Shown here in pieces: positions 13,042 to 24,099 of a stretch of DNA of 64,000 nucleotides. How positions within the stretch are numbered: the first letter of the stretch is position 1; each line of letters starts with the position of its first letter. A program made the translations under genes and the position numbers. The stretch lies in NCBI RefSeq assembly GCF_000151315.2, contig NW_011887301.1, positions 288,631-352,630 on the forward strand. The letters are read 5' to 3'. Origin of the DNA: Capsaspora owczarzaki ATCC 30864. Taxonomy: Eukaryota > Opisthokonta > Filasterea. The notes under the pieces were generated by a model. It was not told the DNA's origin. It saw only the letters and a list, made by a program, of their open reading frames with translations, and made no database searches.

Positions 13042-16000
13042 GCGCGGTTGCTTCTGCCCAACAAGCCAAGTCGCCCAACCCGAGCGAGGGTGTGTCCAGC
13101 CCGCCCTCGATGACCGCGGCCGCGGCGTTTGGCGGATTGGCCCACTCCATTCCGGCCATGACGGCGGCGGCTGCAACCTCGCCCAAAGCCGCAAGCCCGC
13201 TGTTCAGCTTTGGCGTCCTTCCCACCCCAACTGCCACTGGTGCTTCTGCCGCTACCGTTACTGGCTCTGCTGCTGCTGCTGCTGCTTCTTCTTCTTCGTC
13301 CAAGATGGCCATTTCGCGCCTCCCCGCCGCCGCTGCTCAGACGACCAAGGCTGTCCCGAAGGGCGCCGCCAGCGGCGCCACTACCACCCCTCTGATGCCG
13401 AGCAAGACCGAGAAGAAATCTGCCCACAACGTCATTGAACGCCGCTACCGCAACTCGATCAACGACCGCATCCTCGAGCTGCGTGACGTTGTGCCCGTCT
13501 GCCGCGAGGCCGCCGCCATGGTGGCTGCTGGTACCAACACTGTCAAGATCAAGCTCAACAAGGCCACCATCCTCCGCAAGGCCATCGAGTACATTGTCTT
13601 TTTGCAGGGCTCCCTCGAGCGCTCGCGCCACGAGAAGGCGACCATGCAGCACGCCCTCGAAATGCACGGCGTGGATGCCACCCAGCTCCTCCAGACCATT
13701 GAGGCCGAGCTCGGCGCCATCAAGACGGAAATGGCCTTCTCTGCCGCCGATTTCGACGACAATGAAGAGCTGGACGAAGAGTTTCGCGACCTGCCTTCCC
13801 TTAGCAACCTTCTGGAGAGCGAGGACTCGAATGAAGACGTCTCGCCCTCCGACTCGCCCACCATCACGGCCATGACGGAGGCCGTCAAGCCCGCCAAGCG
13901 TGGTCGCAAGCCCAAGGCGGCTGCCGTGGCAGTCGGCGACGGCTCTACTCCCGACGGTCGCCGCAAGAAGGCGGCTCTTGTGATTGCCCCTGCGTCCTCT
14001 GGCGGCCTTCTCGGCGGCTCGACCGTGGGCGCCATGCGTGACGGCAGCCGCATGATGCTCTTTGTGCTGATGCTTGTCACGCTCTTTGTCAGCCCGATCG
14101 ACACACTGGTGGACACGAACGCGCCTGCCGAGCATTTGGCTGTGGCTGCGCGCACGCTCAGCTCGGTGGAAGTTGCCCAGCTGAGCAACACGATTTGGAT
14201 GCAGGGTCTGCTGATGACGGCAGCTTGGTGGTTTTTGCGCGCTGTTGTGGTTGTGGTCTGTCTCGCTCGCGTCTTTTTCGGCGAACCCGTCACCTCGTCC
14301 AAAAGCCTCGAGTATCACCGCGCACAAGAGCTGCAGAAGGCTGCCCTCGCCAACCTGGCCAACGGCGATCGCGCGTATGCCGAAACCAATTTGATTGCTG
14401 CTCTGGAAATCCTGGGTCGTCCGCAGCCCACCTCCACGCCCGAGTTGTACGTGGCGGTCGCGTGGCAGATCATCCGCCAAGTCTTGCACCGCCTCTGGAT
14501 TGGCCAGTGGATTGACGAGTTTGTTGCGTCGCGCAACTCGAATGCGCGCGTCTCGTTCAAGGCTGCTGCGGGTTGCTTCCACATGTTGCAAATGGTCCAG
14601 TTCATGTCCTCCACCTCCAACTCTGGCCACAGCACTGGCGTCTCGTCCTCTACGACCGCCAGCGACTCGGACGAGCAATCTTCGGGCAATGTTTCTGCCA
14701 AGGCTCCCGTCTCCTTCCGCAGCTCGCTGCATCGTCTCAATGTCGTGCTGAACGCTGTCAACCTTGCCGAAGCCTCGCGTGGATCGGTCTCTCCCTCCTT
14801 CCTGATTGAGGTGTACTCCACCGCCGCCCTCCAGCTCAAGTACGCCTTCCCGCGTCGCTTCCACTTTGTGACGCGCCAGCTCCTGATGCTTGCCAAGTCT
14901 GTCCGCGCTGATGCTGGCGACCTCGATCCCTCGCTCGGCTGGCTCTTCCACACTGACGGCTACGCCTTCATTTCCCGTGGACTCTGGCGCGCCTCCTTTG
15001 CTCGCCAGGCTGCTCTCTCGCGCACCCTGTCCCCGCTTGGTCTGCTCGGATCCATGTACCGCACCGCGCTGCTTGATCGTGCGTTTGCCGTGCTGGTCGA
15101 ACAAGGCAATGCCCTGCGCGCGCTCGACCTGATGCAGGAAGCTCGCCAGTACGCTCTTGACGCTGCCGATGTGTCTGCCGAGTGGTGGGCTTACATTGGC
15201 CTCTCCTCCGCCCATCTGCGTCTTGGTCACACGACCGAGGCCATTCGCGCCTTCCAAACCGCGGAACACTTGCTTTCCAGTGGCACCATGAACGAACCCG
15301 TGACCCAAGTTCAGCAGGCTCTCGACCAGGCGCTTCGTGGCAGCATTGCCCTGCTGATGGACGACGGTGTGACTGCCATTCGCTGCACCGAAATGGCGTC
15401 GGCGCTTCTTCGTGACGACCCGGCTTTGGTTGTCATCCGCCATCGTGCTGCCGCTGCGTCCGCATTCCAGCAGCAGCAGCAGCAGGACAGCGATGGCTCT
15501 TCTGCCCAGGGCATCTCTGACACTGACAGCGGCAGCGAAGACGATACTGTCAGCGACCTCGGTCAGCGCCGCCGATCGAACGGCCTGGCTCTGTCGACGG
15601 GCTCTGCTCCGCTCCAGCAATTGGCTGCCTCCTCGTCCATCCTGCCTCACTCGCTCACCGGCCAGATTCTGGCGTGCGTTCATTTGATGGACAACCGCTT
15701 TGCGCTTTGGCAGTGGCTCCGCGCCAGCCACCTCCATCCCGCCCGCGTCCAAGAATTGCCACTCACCACGACTGCCCAGCGTCTATCCGCAGGCGTCAAT
15801 GGAGACGTGGACGTCTTGCGCTGTCTGTCTCACGCGTACCCGGCCGCGCACAGCCTTGCCTTCCTCTACCAAGCCATGGCCCGCACTCTTGCTGGTGGCT
15901 CGTCCCAGCGAACCCGCGCCATGTTTGTCCGTGCTTTGGCAGAGGCGCGCTCGGCCACCTCTCCGTTTGCTGAAGCGTGCGTCTTGCTCAAGATGGGACA

Positions 16001-16199
16001 ACTTCTTGTGGATACAGAGTCTCAGACGAACGATGCTGCTGCTGCTGGCGGTGCCGCTGATCGATCGGATGTGCCGACAGTGGACGAGCGCCGCCATTGG
16101 CTCTCTGCCGCCAGCCACATCTTTGAATCGTTGCATGCTACCCAAGAGCTGGATCTGTGCCGCTCATTGCTCAAAGCCCTGCTTGATAGCGACAAGTGA
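11907..16199 (+). CDS. SREBF: Sterol regulatory element-binding protein (SREBP), membrane-anchored bHLH-ZIP factor
   Basis: Controls lipid and sterol genes. In animals and fungi it is held in the ER and released by Golgi proteolysis. A single exon of 1,430 codons, starting at the first ATG (11907). Order: Gln/Ala/Ser-rich N-terminus with an acidic patch MDEDDPLFTDF near residue 119; bHLH from about 500, with HNVIERRYR carrying the SREBP-specific tyrosine; leucine-zipper-like helix to about 585; first membrane segment at about 715-735, preceded by RDGSR (compare DRSR in animal SREBPs); short luminal loop; second membrane segment at about 763-788; long C-terminal regulatory domain to the end. 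The loop contains RTLS, which fits the site-1-protease pattern R-x-hydrophobic-x. The animal loop is longer. No introns, unlike most neighbours. Confidence 0.95.
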
Positions 16200-16454
16200 T
16201 GTTTTGAGTGGGTTGTACTGGCGATGCATGTTACAATCGCCCTTTGTTCCTTTTGTTGAATACACGTTTGTTGGTTTTCATAGCGTTTCGCATTGCACTT
16301 GAGACACTAAGGAACGAAAAAAAAGCAGTTGTACTACTGTATGTATACCACGTCTTGTAAGGTGGCCCACATTCACAGAGGGAGAACTTAATACTACTTG
16401 AATAGTCGTGCTAATATTACAAAAATCGTAAAGTACAAGAAGCAGCTCACAGAC
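16200..16454. other. Convergent 3' flanks of SREBP and the triple glycosyltransferase
   Basis: A 255-base gap between two convergent stop codons. It should hold both 3' UTRs and polyadenylation signals; nothing else is seen. Confidence 0.5.
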
Positions 16455-19400
16455 TCATGCTTCAAACGTCTCGTCACTCGGATTGGTGTCGGTCATCTCA
16501 TTGCCATTGTTGATGTCATCGGTTTCGTTGTCGTCGAGGCCATGCAAATGCCCCTCAGCCTCTGAGTGCAGCTCAATGCTGGCAGAATTCAAGCCGCCAA
16601 GAATGTCAGCCACGGAAGCTGGGCGCTGATCAGCAAAGTGCTGGGAAAGCATTGTCGGATGTGCTCGATCCCAGTCAATGAGCGCCTGCATGGCCAGCGC
16701 CGGTGTGGGCTGATAGTCGAGATGGAGGTGCACGCCTGGTGCGGGCTCAAATCCGGGCATGTTGGCCCATGTTTCCGAGCCGGCCTTGCTCCAGAGGTGA
16801 TTGTCGAAATGGGCGTGAAAGATGTGGAAAAAGTCGGCCTGCACACGGGCGATGGAAAACTCTTGCGTGTTGTTCCACAGCAAGCGACCAGCAAAGTTCT
16901 CGTCCTCGCCACCGCGCTTCTCGCGGAATCTCTCCACATCGTAACCGCCGATGCGAGCATTGTCCTCCTGCACGAAGGCAATCATGCCCCATCCGTAAAC
17001 CTCCTCGTACCCGGTACTTTCGGAGAACACGGGAGGAGCTTCCTTGCTCAGTCGCACCACTAACGGCGCAAACGCAGAGTGTCCGCTCTGGCAGTGCTGG
17101 CGCAAGAGCGTGAACAGATTGAGGGGGACAACAATGAAAGTGTCCATTGAAAAGTTTATGTCCTGCGGACTCGGGCTCGCATCCGAGGCAATTTGCAGGC
17201 CTCCAGCGCGAGAAAAGTTGCCCTAAGACCAGAGGTTTTTGCAACACACCAAGCACAATTCCAAGCACGAGTGAAAAGTCAATGAAGGATGCCACAGGCT
17301 CCACTCGTGCTCTTCTCGTTTCTTCTTACCGGCACGTTCAGCAAAATGTACTCGATGCCGTTGGCTTTCAGCATGGCATCAACGTCTACATCCGTGCTGT
17401 GGTAATCGGCGACAATCAATCGTAAAAATTGCTCGTTGGTGTAATCCTTGAGCAGCTTGAACATTCGGATTGTGTCGTTGAACGCAGCGCCCTGTGCTCC
17501 CAACAAACAAAAGTGTTAAGCAAACAAAAAACACACACCACGCATGAATGAGCACACCAAAAGGGCGCAACAACTCCTCAACCCCTCACCTGGTTGAAAT
17601 TGCTGATGAGAATGTTAATCCATGGGATGTGGTGCTGAGCCGGACGGACGGTAAACTCAAAACTGCCAACGCTGCGGCAGGGCGGATGAGTTCGCTTGAC
17701 CTCGCGAACCTTGACAAAGTGCCTGCCGTGGTTGGGCAGCTCAACGGAATACGACAGGTGAAGCGTCTGGGCGTGAGCAACGGTAATGTCCCTCACTGTT
17801 TGCAGATCGGTGTAGTCGTTGCCGATGAATCGGTCGATGCAATGAAGGACGTGTGAGACTTGTCGCAGGGTTGACGGCGACAAAAGCGGCGTCGCATGTC
17901 GGAGCTGGGCGAGCGTTTTCGCAAAGGTACTGACAGGATGTCGCTCGGCCAAGCTGGCCGAAAAGAAATGCTTGTTGGTGTGGGTGGGAGGCAAGAGCCA
18001 CCCGATGGAGGTAGCCGGCGCCAGCATGGAGTATACATATCCGTTGCAGACAAGGCTGGTGAGCGGAGGAGCGTTCGCGCTAAATTTGTTGTGGGCGCAA
18101 GTGAGGGCCGAGTTGTGCTGGGACGTCAAGGTCAAAAAGCTGAGGTTGCCATTCGTCTGCTGGAGGTCAAATGTTGGCTGACCTGGCAGCGGAATGGGAG
18201 GCGAGGTTTTGAGGGGCGTTTGCAGCTGCGATATCATGCGGTACAGGATGGCGTGGTTCAAGTGCAAGCGGTCCAAGCTCATGCGATCCAGAATCAAGGG
18301 TGCATGGGCTTCGACGTTGCGAGCCATCTTGGTGTTGCGAGCAACGGCTTCGAAGGCGACGCTGAGCTCCTCGGGGTCTGCAGGAGTCGCCAGCAGGTAG
18401 CCAGTGATGCCATGGTGGATGAGTTTTGAGGCCGGAGCCACGTCCGAGGCAACCACAAGCACGCCCGCGTGCAGTGCGCCAAGAATCAACACTGGGTCGA
18501 TCGTCTCGTCCAGCGTCGGAGCGAAGAGCAATGTGGCAATCGACAGGTACGCGTCGTAGATGGCAAGGCGAAGATTGTCGTCGTCTCCGGGGCAAGGATG
18601 GAAATTGAGCGGATTTGCATTCGTTTCGAGGGTGACCCTGGCCTGAGACTTTTTCGAGCCCTTGGAAGCGGTTTGAGCGAGCTTGGCGTGCGCTTCGAGG
18701 TTTTCAAATGTGAAACGGGGAGCTGGCGTCGGCTTGGTCGCCAACAGGTCGTCCCACCCGCTCCCAGTGCCGTCGGTGGCAGGCGAGCTGGGAGGCAGAC
18801 GCACGCAAATGACATGCGCATCGTTGGAGAGCAAGGCAGAGGCGGCCACGACACCCACGGTATTGTCCAGCTCGGAGCTGAGGCCAAAATGCACAACGCG
18901 AATTTTGCTTTCGCCAAACTTGGAGAGCAACTTTTGTCGACGCTCGGCGCGACATGAACGTAGCTCTGGTGTTTCGATCGTGCCTGGTATTTCGGCACCC
19001 GGAGCCAAACGGGACGGATCTGCGGCAGAGGCAGCCATGTGCGGATACGGTTCAACGTTCTTCAGCTTGCCAATGCTCGGGGCAGATTCGTTGAATGGCA
19101 GGCGTGGGCGGAATTCGCTGAGTTGCATGGCAACAGGCGCATACCGAATCGGATCATAGTACGGATAGAGGGTGGCTTGCTCAATGCCCTTGGCCAAGAG
19201 CGGCGGCACGGCCCGCTCGTCCGCAACCATGACAGCATCGGCGCCAGCAGTCGACTCGTGGGTCTTGTACGAGTAGCTATCATCGTGCACCGAAACAATG
19301 ATGCGGACGCCCGGCGCGCGTCCAAAGTGCACCGCCATGTCGCTGGCAAACGCGGCGCCAAACGCACGAAGCAAGACAACCTTGTACTTGAGCAGCCTGT

Positions 19401-22056
19401 CCATCAGATCGGTTGGCTGGGTTGGGATGGTGTAGACGCCGAAAACGCGCCGAACTGCTGTTTCGTACGGCGAGAAGCAAAAGACGCGAGTAAACATGCC
19501 GCTTGGATTAAAGTACTGCTGCAAAAAGGCCTCGGGGTTGGGCAGGTTGGAAGGTAGCAACTTCAAGAAGGACTCGATTGGACGGTCGAGGACAATGCCC
19601 AAGACAAGATGCCGACTGGACAGCAACACGTCGTCGGCGATACCGTCGCCGTCAACATCGCCAAAGCCGTCCGCAAAGCCGTCAATGGCGCGTTGAGCCG
19701 CCTTTGTGTCTTCTTGAAGCGGAATGCCCAAATGAGCCAAGCGTGCACTTGAGCTCCAAGTGTATGCATACTCGTAGAGCCGCTGTCTGGAGCGGAACTC
19801 AAAGTACGGCAGGTCGACCGGCAGCACGCGACCGCCGTTGGTTTCCTTCAAGAGCCGCACCTGCTCACGAACAAACCACTGCTGTGGATGCTTTGGAGCG
19901 ACCGCTTCCAGGCGTTTCAGCACGCCATTCGCCGCCACCCGCTGTCCGCGCGACCCGAGATAGCCGGCATAGTTGATTGCGCACATGACGGCGGGGACTG
20001 AAACCAAGTTGGAAGAGCGGCCCTCCAACTGCGTGGTATTGGGATTGCGAAAGTACACGCTCGGTAGTTTGGTGTCTGAGAGTGCGGCGAGTCGGGGATG
20101 ATCAGAGTGCTCTTTGACGTGGAACAGAACGTTGGCCGCGACGCGATCGAACAAGGTGCCAGCGCGGCACGTACTTAACAGCTCTCCGGCTGTAAGCCCA
20201 AGCACTGGGCTGTGCTTAACAATGGAAAAGTACTGGTACGTGTAGCCGGAAAAGAGAAGTGCGAGCGACTGGCCTTCCCGTGGTCGCGTGACGTACTGCA
20301 GCGTCGGATCGGTCAAATGCAGCGAAAGTACATTCTCGCGCCGCGACACTCGTGTCAATGTACGCTCGTAAGCGATAGGCACCTTGTTGGCAATGGCTGT
20401 AGTCATTGTGTTGGACATGGAGAGCTCGTGGTGTCGATAGGCAGCAAGGACCGTGTCGGCAATCACATACGGCCCGCAAGTGTCACGGATGCGGACCCAG
20501 TATTCCCAATCTTCGACGCCCTCGAGGCTGGGATCATAGTCGCCCACCGCATCGTAGCAGCGGCGAGTGTATGCAAAAGACATGATTCCAGGGTTGCTGC
20601 CGAGAAGGCTGGCATATTGCAGTTGAAACGGCGTCAGTTGGCTGACACGCTCATACTCGCCGAGATTGTTAATGCTGACGTGATTGCTAATGACCCAGTC
20701 GGCTTCCGGATAGGCATCGAGAGTGTCCACAAGGACGCGTGTAAAGTTGGCGTGGTGCACATTGTCCGAGGAGATCCATGTCAGATAGCGGCCTTTTGCA
20801 GCTGCAAAGCCCGTATTGAGTGCTGTGGGTAGTCGACTGTTGGGCTGGCGGAGCAGCACCAGCGATGGCAGAATGGATTTGCCCTCAAACTTGTCGGCCC
20901 ATTCACTTGCAAGAATGCCCAGAAAGCGAGGGGTGCTGTCTGTGGAGCCGTCGTCCACAATGATGAGCTCAAAATCCAGCATCTCTTGGCGTTGAATGGA
21001 TACAACTGCTTCTTGCAGAAATGCAAATCCATTGTAGGTGGGCAAGACAATGGACAAGATTGGTATGGCACGCCGTGGTTGGACATTTGCTTTCACGACG
21101 CTTTCGCCGGCGAGAAAGTGGTCGAGAGCTTCGACCGACGACCAATTCATGTCAAGCGACAATGGCTCTCCGCCATTGGCACGATAATGAGCGACCGCTT
21201 GGAAGCCTGGCGGAGCGAGGCGGGCAGTGGCGGGAGAAACGTCGGTCATCGCTTGGACGAGTGGCTTTGTCGCACGAGGTTGTGAGCTGCTCAGAATCGG
21301 ATTGCAGACCACTGACTCACTCGAGACGACACCCGAGTCCTTGTTGCGCTGGACTTCAGACTGAAAGTTTCTCAGCAATTGCAACAGCTCGGCCTCGTCC
21401 AAATTGAGCTGCTGTTGGAGATTGGATGCCAGTCGAGCCTGCAGCGACTGTTGAGCAAGCTGCTGCTCGGCCAGCTCTGCAGACTCGCTGCGGAATGCGT
21501 CCAGTTGCTCTTGGGAATTGCATGGGAGCGACGGCTCTGACGATGCAAACTTGAGCCTTGATTTCGTAGTGAGGAGCTCGATTTCGAGCTGTTCGATTCG
21601 CTCCTTCTGGTGCAGAATTAACAAGCGCTGCTCTTCACGCAACATGCCAGCTGAGACTGTGTTCTGCTCGAGCCGCTGCTCGAGTGCAGCGCGCTGGCGG
21701 ACGAGATTGGCGAGCAGCTGCTGGTTGTCCAGCGGCATCGCGTCCACCGCCGACACGCAGTCCTCCGCTCTCAACGCTGCCGCCGCTTCGAGCACTGCTG
21801 GTGGCCGTTGCAGCGCAGCGGGGTTGTCGCTTTGATCTGGTGCCGTTGCTCCCCATAGAGCAGCAGCCCATCCCTGTTTGGGGGGTGGAGTCAGTCCACC
21901 GCCGTCCCGTTCCCCGCCCGCCCGCTTGGTGAAGCCATGCAGAGTGAGGCCGAGTGCGATGACGGCGAGGGCTGCGAGGGCGAGCGCGACGACCCGTGCA
22001 GCACTGAGCTTGCGACGTGGCACCGCGCCAAACCACCACCGCACGCCCACTGTCAT
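16455..22056 (-). CDS. Type II membrane protein fusing a GT2 domain, a GT4-like domain and a CSGalNAcT/chondroitin-synthase-like domain
   Basis: Three exons (22056-17590, 17491-17330, 17222-16455), 1,798 residues. A short cytosolic tail and an Ala/Leu membrane segment (about 20-42) suggest a Golgi enzyme. A coiled coil lies near 140-190. A GT2 fold (about 328-545) has LPTYNG, VDDGSTD, SSDN in place of the usual DxD, and EDWEYW. Near 785-800 is a Ca-loop-like DVDGDGIADD. A GT4-like region follows (about 885-1240: VVHFGLSSELDNT, then FAPTLDETIDPVLILGALHAG). The C-terminus (about 1440-1798) matches chondroitin GalNAc-transferases: FSRAGGLQ, YGWGM, GGYD, GGED, HIFH. In that family a CDVD motif binds metal; here the matching place reads FSMDTF. 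Whether the third domain is catalytic is open. It may build a sulfated-glycan-like or other cell-surface polymer. ATG 22056 was chosen because the upstream frame has no ATG. Confidence 0.85.
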
Positions 22057-22299
22057 CCTTAACTCTGGGGGGAAATGAGGACTTGGTGAGGAGATGAGTA
22101 CGAATGAGGATGAGGAGTGACCGACCACGCTGCAATGCGTTGTTCAATACAGTTCAATTCAATGCAATAGAAAGCGAGCTCTTTTCTCTGCTCTTCTCTT
22201 CTCAGCTCTGAGAAAGCGTAATATTATTATTCGGCAGTTTGGCTGTTTTGTTCAAGTTTTCAGTCTTGAATTGTTTCCTTGATCTTAGTCCCCAACATT
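22057..22299. promoter_or_regulatory. Divergent promoter between the triple glycosyltransferase and the SFSWAP-like gene
   Basis: Only 243 bases separate the two outward-facing start codons, so both promoters and 5' leaders must lie here or overlap. The stretch is moderately AT-rich near 22220-22260 and includes tattattatt. No specific factor site is claimed. Confidence 0.5.
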
Positions 22300-23700
22300 A
22301 TGCTCGAAGCACCTCGAAAGCGAGCGCGGGACGAGGACGATGACAATGATAGCGCAGAGCAGCAACGCCAGCGCCGCAATCCACACGACATAGCCTTAGA
22401 CAATAATGACAATGATAATGACAATGTTAATACTGATAGCAGCGATGATGAGGACACGATGGAGAGTGATGCGATGCGCAACGCATGCTTTGCTCCAACG
22501 TACGAGCAGTCGAACGACCCGGCGCCGACCAAGCACGCGCCGCTCGAGACACCTCACCAAGACGATGCTGCTGGCCAAGCGGACGAGGGAGCCATGGCCA
22601 GCAGGCAGCAGCACGCGCGGCCCATCATCTTGGGCGCTCAGACCAGGCTTGCATTGAATCAACTCAATCCGCCGCCGCCTCCTCCGCCGCCGCCTCCTCC
22701 GCCGCCGCCTCCACCATTGGAAACAAGCAACAAGAGCGATGACCAAGATGAATCAAGCGAAGGATCTGGCGAGAATTCGACGGACGACGAATCGGACTCG
22801 GATGAAGAGCTCGCAATCGCACGAGCGCAATTGGCTGAACAGCGCGCCGCGGAAGCGCAGCAGGAGCAACATCAAGAAGCGGTCGATGAGAATCCAGATG
22901 CACCGGAAGCCGAGGTCAAGTCCGATCTCGGTCCGGAACCGTCAGAGTCGGTGCCGGAAACTCAGACTTTGGTCGAACGTGCGTCGCCTCCCCTGAATAT
23001 TCCATCGTGGATGTTGCCGCCGAACGACGTGGTTGCGCTGCCGACTCAGCTCAAGGAACTCGAGATTATCGAGAAGACCGCTCGTGCCGTTGCCGTGCAG
23101 GGAACGCAGCTCGAGATTGTCATCAAGACCAAGCAACGCAGCAATCCGCTGTTTGGCTTTTTGTTGTTTGATCACCCGCTCAATCCGTTCTACAAGCACC
23201 TGTTGCAGTTAATCAAGGGTCCATCCAGTGAAGCCAATGCGTTGCAGAAAGGGCCGCAGCAGGTCCCAGGACCCGTCGCTACTCCCGTGCTCCCTGCTGC
23301 TTCCGTTTCTGCCTCGTCGACAGGAGCGTCTGGCGTACCACATTTTATGCAAGCTGCGAGATTGCCGGTGGTTGCATTGGCTCCCCAAGTGAAACCCCTA
23401 TCAGCACCAGCACTCATCCCAACTACCTTACAATCCGCAGCAGTTCCCGCTCCAGTCCAGCCTGTTCCATTGTCCGTCAGTGCACCTCCACTACCGCCGA
23501 GCATGGACGACACTCCGCCGCCCCACATTCTCGAAATCGTTCGCAAAACAGTGCCATTCGTGGCGCGAAACGGAATTGAGTTTGAGGCCACACTCTCGTC
23601 CCGCAATGCAAACGACGCCCGCTTTGACTTTCTCAACCCATGGAACCCTTATCACGGCTACTACCGTCGAGCTCTCGAGCAAGAGATGCGGCACGCTTAA
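22300..23700 (+). CDS. SFSWAP: SFSWAP-like splicing regulator with two SURP domains
   Basis: Single exon, 466 residues from ATG 22300. An Arg/Asp/Asn-rich start (PRKRARDEDDDNDS) is followed by a polyproline run near 125-145 and an acidic stretch. SURP domain 1 at about 245-305 has IIEKTARAVAVQGTQLE and FDHPLNPFYK. SURP domain 2 at about 405-460 has FVARNGIEFEA and FLNPWNPYHGYY. The two SURP spacings and wording match suppressor-of-white-apricot proteins rather than SF3A1, which also carries a ubiquitin-like end. The N-terminal DRY_EERY domain and the C-terminal RS region of animal SFSWAP are not visible, so this is a short form or a relative. Role inferred: alternative splice-site choice in the nucleus. 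It shares a 243-base divergent promoter with the glycosyltransferase. Confidence 0.82.
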   Translation: MLEAPRKRARDEDDDNDSAEQQRQRRNPHDIALDNNDNDNDNVNTDSSDDEDTMESDAMRNACFAPTYEQSNDPAPTKHAPLETPHQDDAAGQADEGAMASRQQHARPIILGAQTRLALNQLNPPPPPPPPPPPPPPPPLETSNKSDDQDESSEGSGENSTDDESDSDEELAIARAQLAEQRAAEAQQEQHQEAVDENPDAPEAEVKSDLGPEPSESVPETQTLVERASPPLNIPSWMLPPNDVVALPTQLKELEIIEKTARAVAVQGTQLEIVIKTKQRSNPLFGFLLFDHPLNPFYKHLLQLIKGPSSEANALQKGPQQVPGPVATPVLPAASVSASSTGASGVPHFMQAARLPVVALAPQVKPLSAPALIPTTLQSAAVPAPVQPVPLSVSAPPLPPSMDDTPPPHILEIVRKTVPFVARNGIEFEATLSSRNANDARFDFLNPWNPYHGYYRRALEQEMRHA

Positions 23701-24099
23701 CGACCGACCGGGGCGTGGTGGTGGTGGAGAAGAGGCGTTCGCCCGGACGGCGCTGCTTTTCTCGTGCGTACCTGAATGGCGTTGAGTCTTTTGAGCGCGT
23801 CGACGCTCCTGCTGAGAGAAGCCCCAAAAGTACGGTTTGAACGATTCCATCATCCGTGCATCTTTGCGCCGTCCCCTGTGGCCAGCAAGAAGCGCGCGCT
23901 GTTCCGTTTGTGTCTGGATCCTGTTGCAGTGGTGGTGTCGGATTCGTTGTAACGCTCCATTGTTATTCCTTTCTGCATTCTGTCTATTTGTATGTGCACT
24001 GCTATTATTTTGTTCCCTTGGTTTTTCTGAGCACTTTCGACGGTCTTCACTCTTTCTTCTGACCTACCCCAACTCCCTCAATTTCTCTTGTTATCAAAA
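23701..24099. other. Gap between SFSWAP-like and HGH1
   Basis: 399 bases without coding character. The right half is T-rich and ends in ttctcttgttatcaaaa immediately before the HGH1 ATG; this is its probable leader. Confidence 0.4.

Noticed and set aside
12882-15752. A 956-codon open frame on the minus strand, opposite SREBP
   Set aside because: It is the shadow of a GC-rich, repeat-rich coding strand. It lies entirely inside the SREBP gene, has no domain-like content, and is full of Arg, Gly and His from reversed Ala/Ser/Gln codons.
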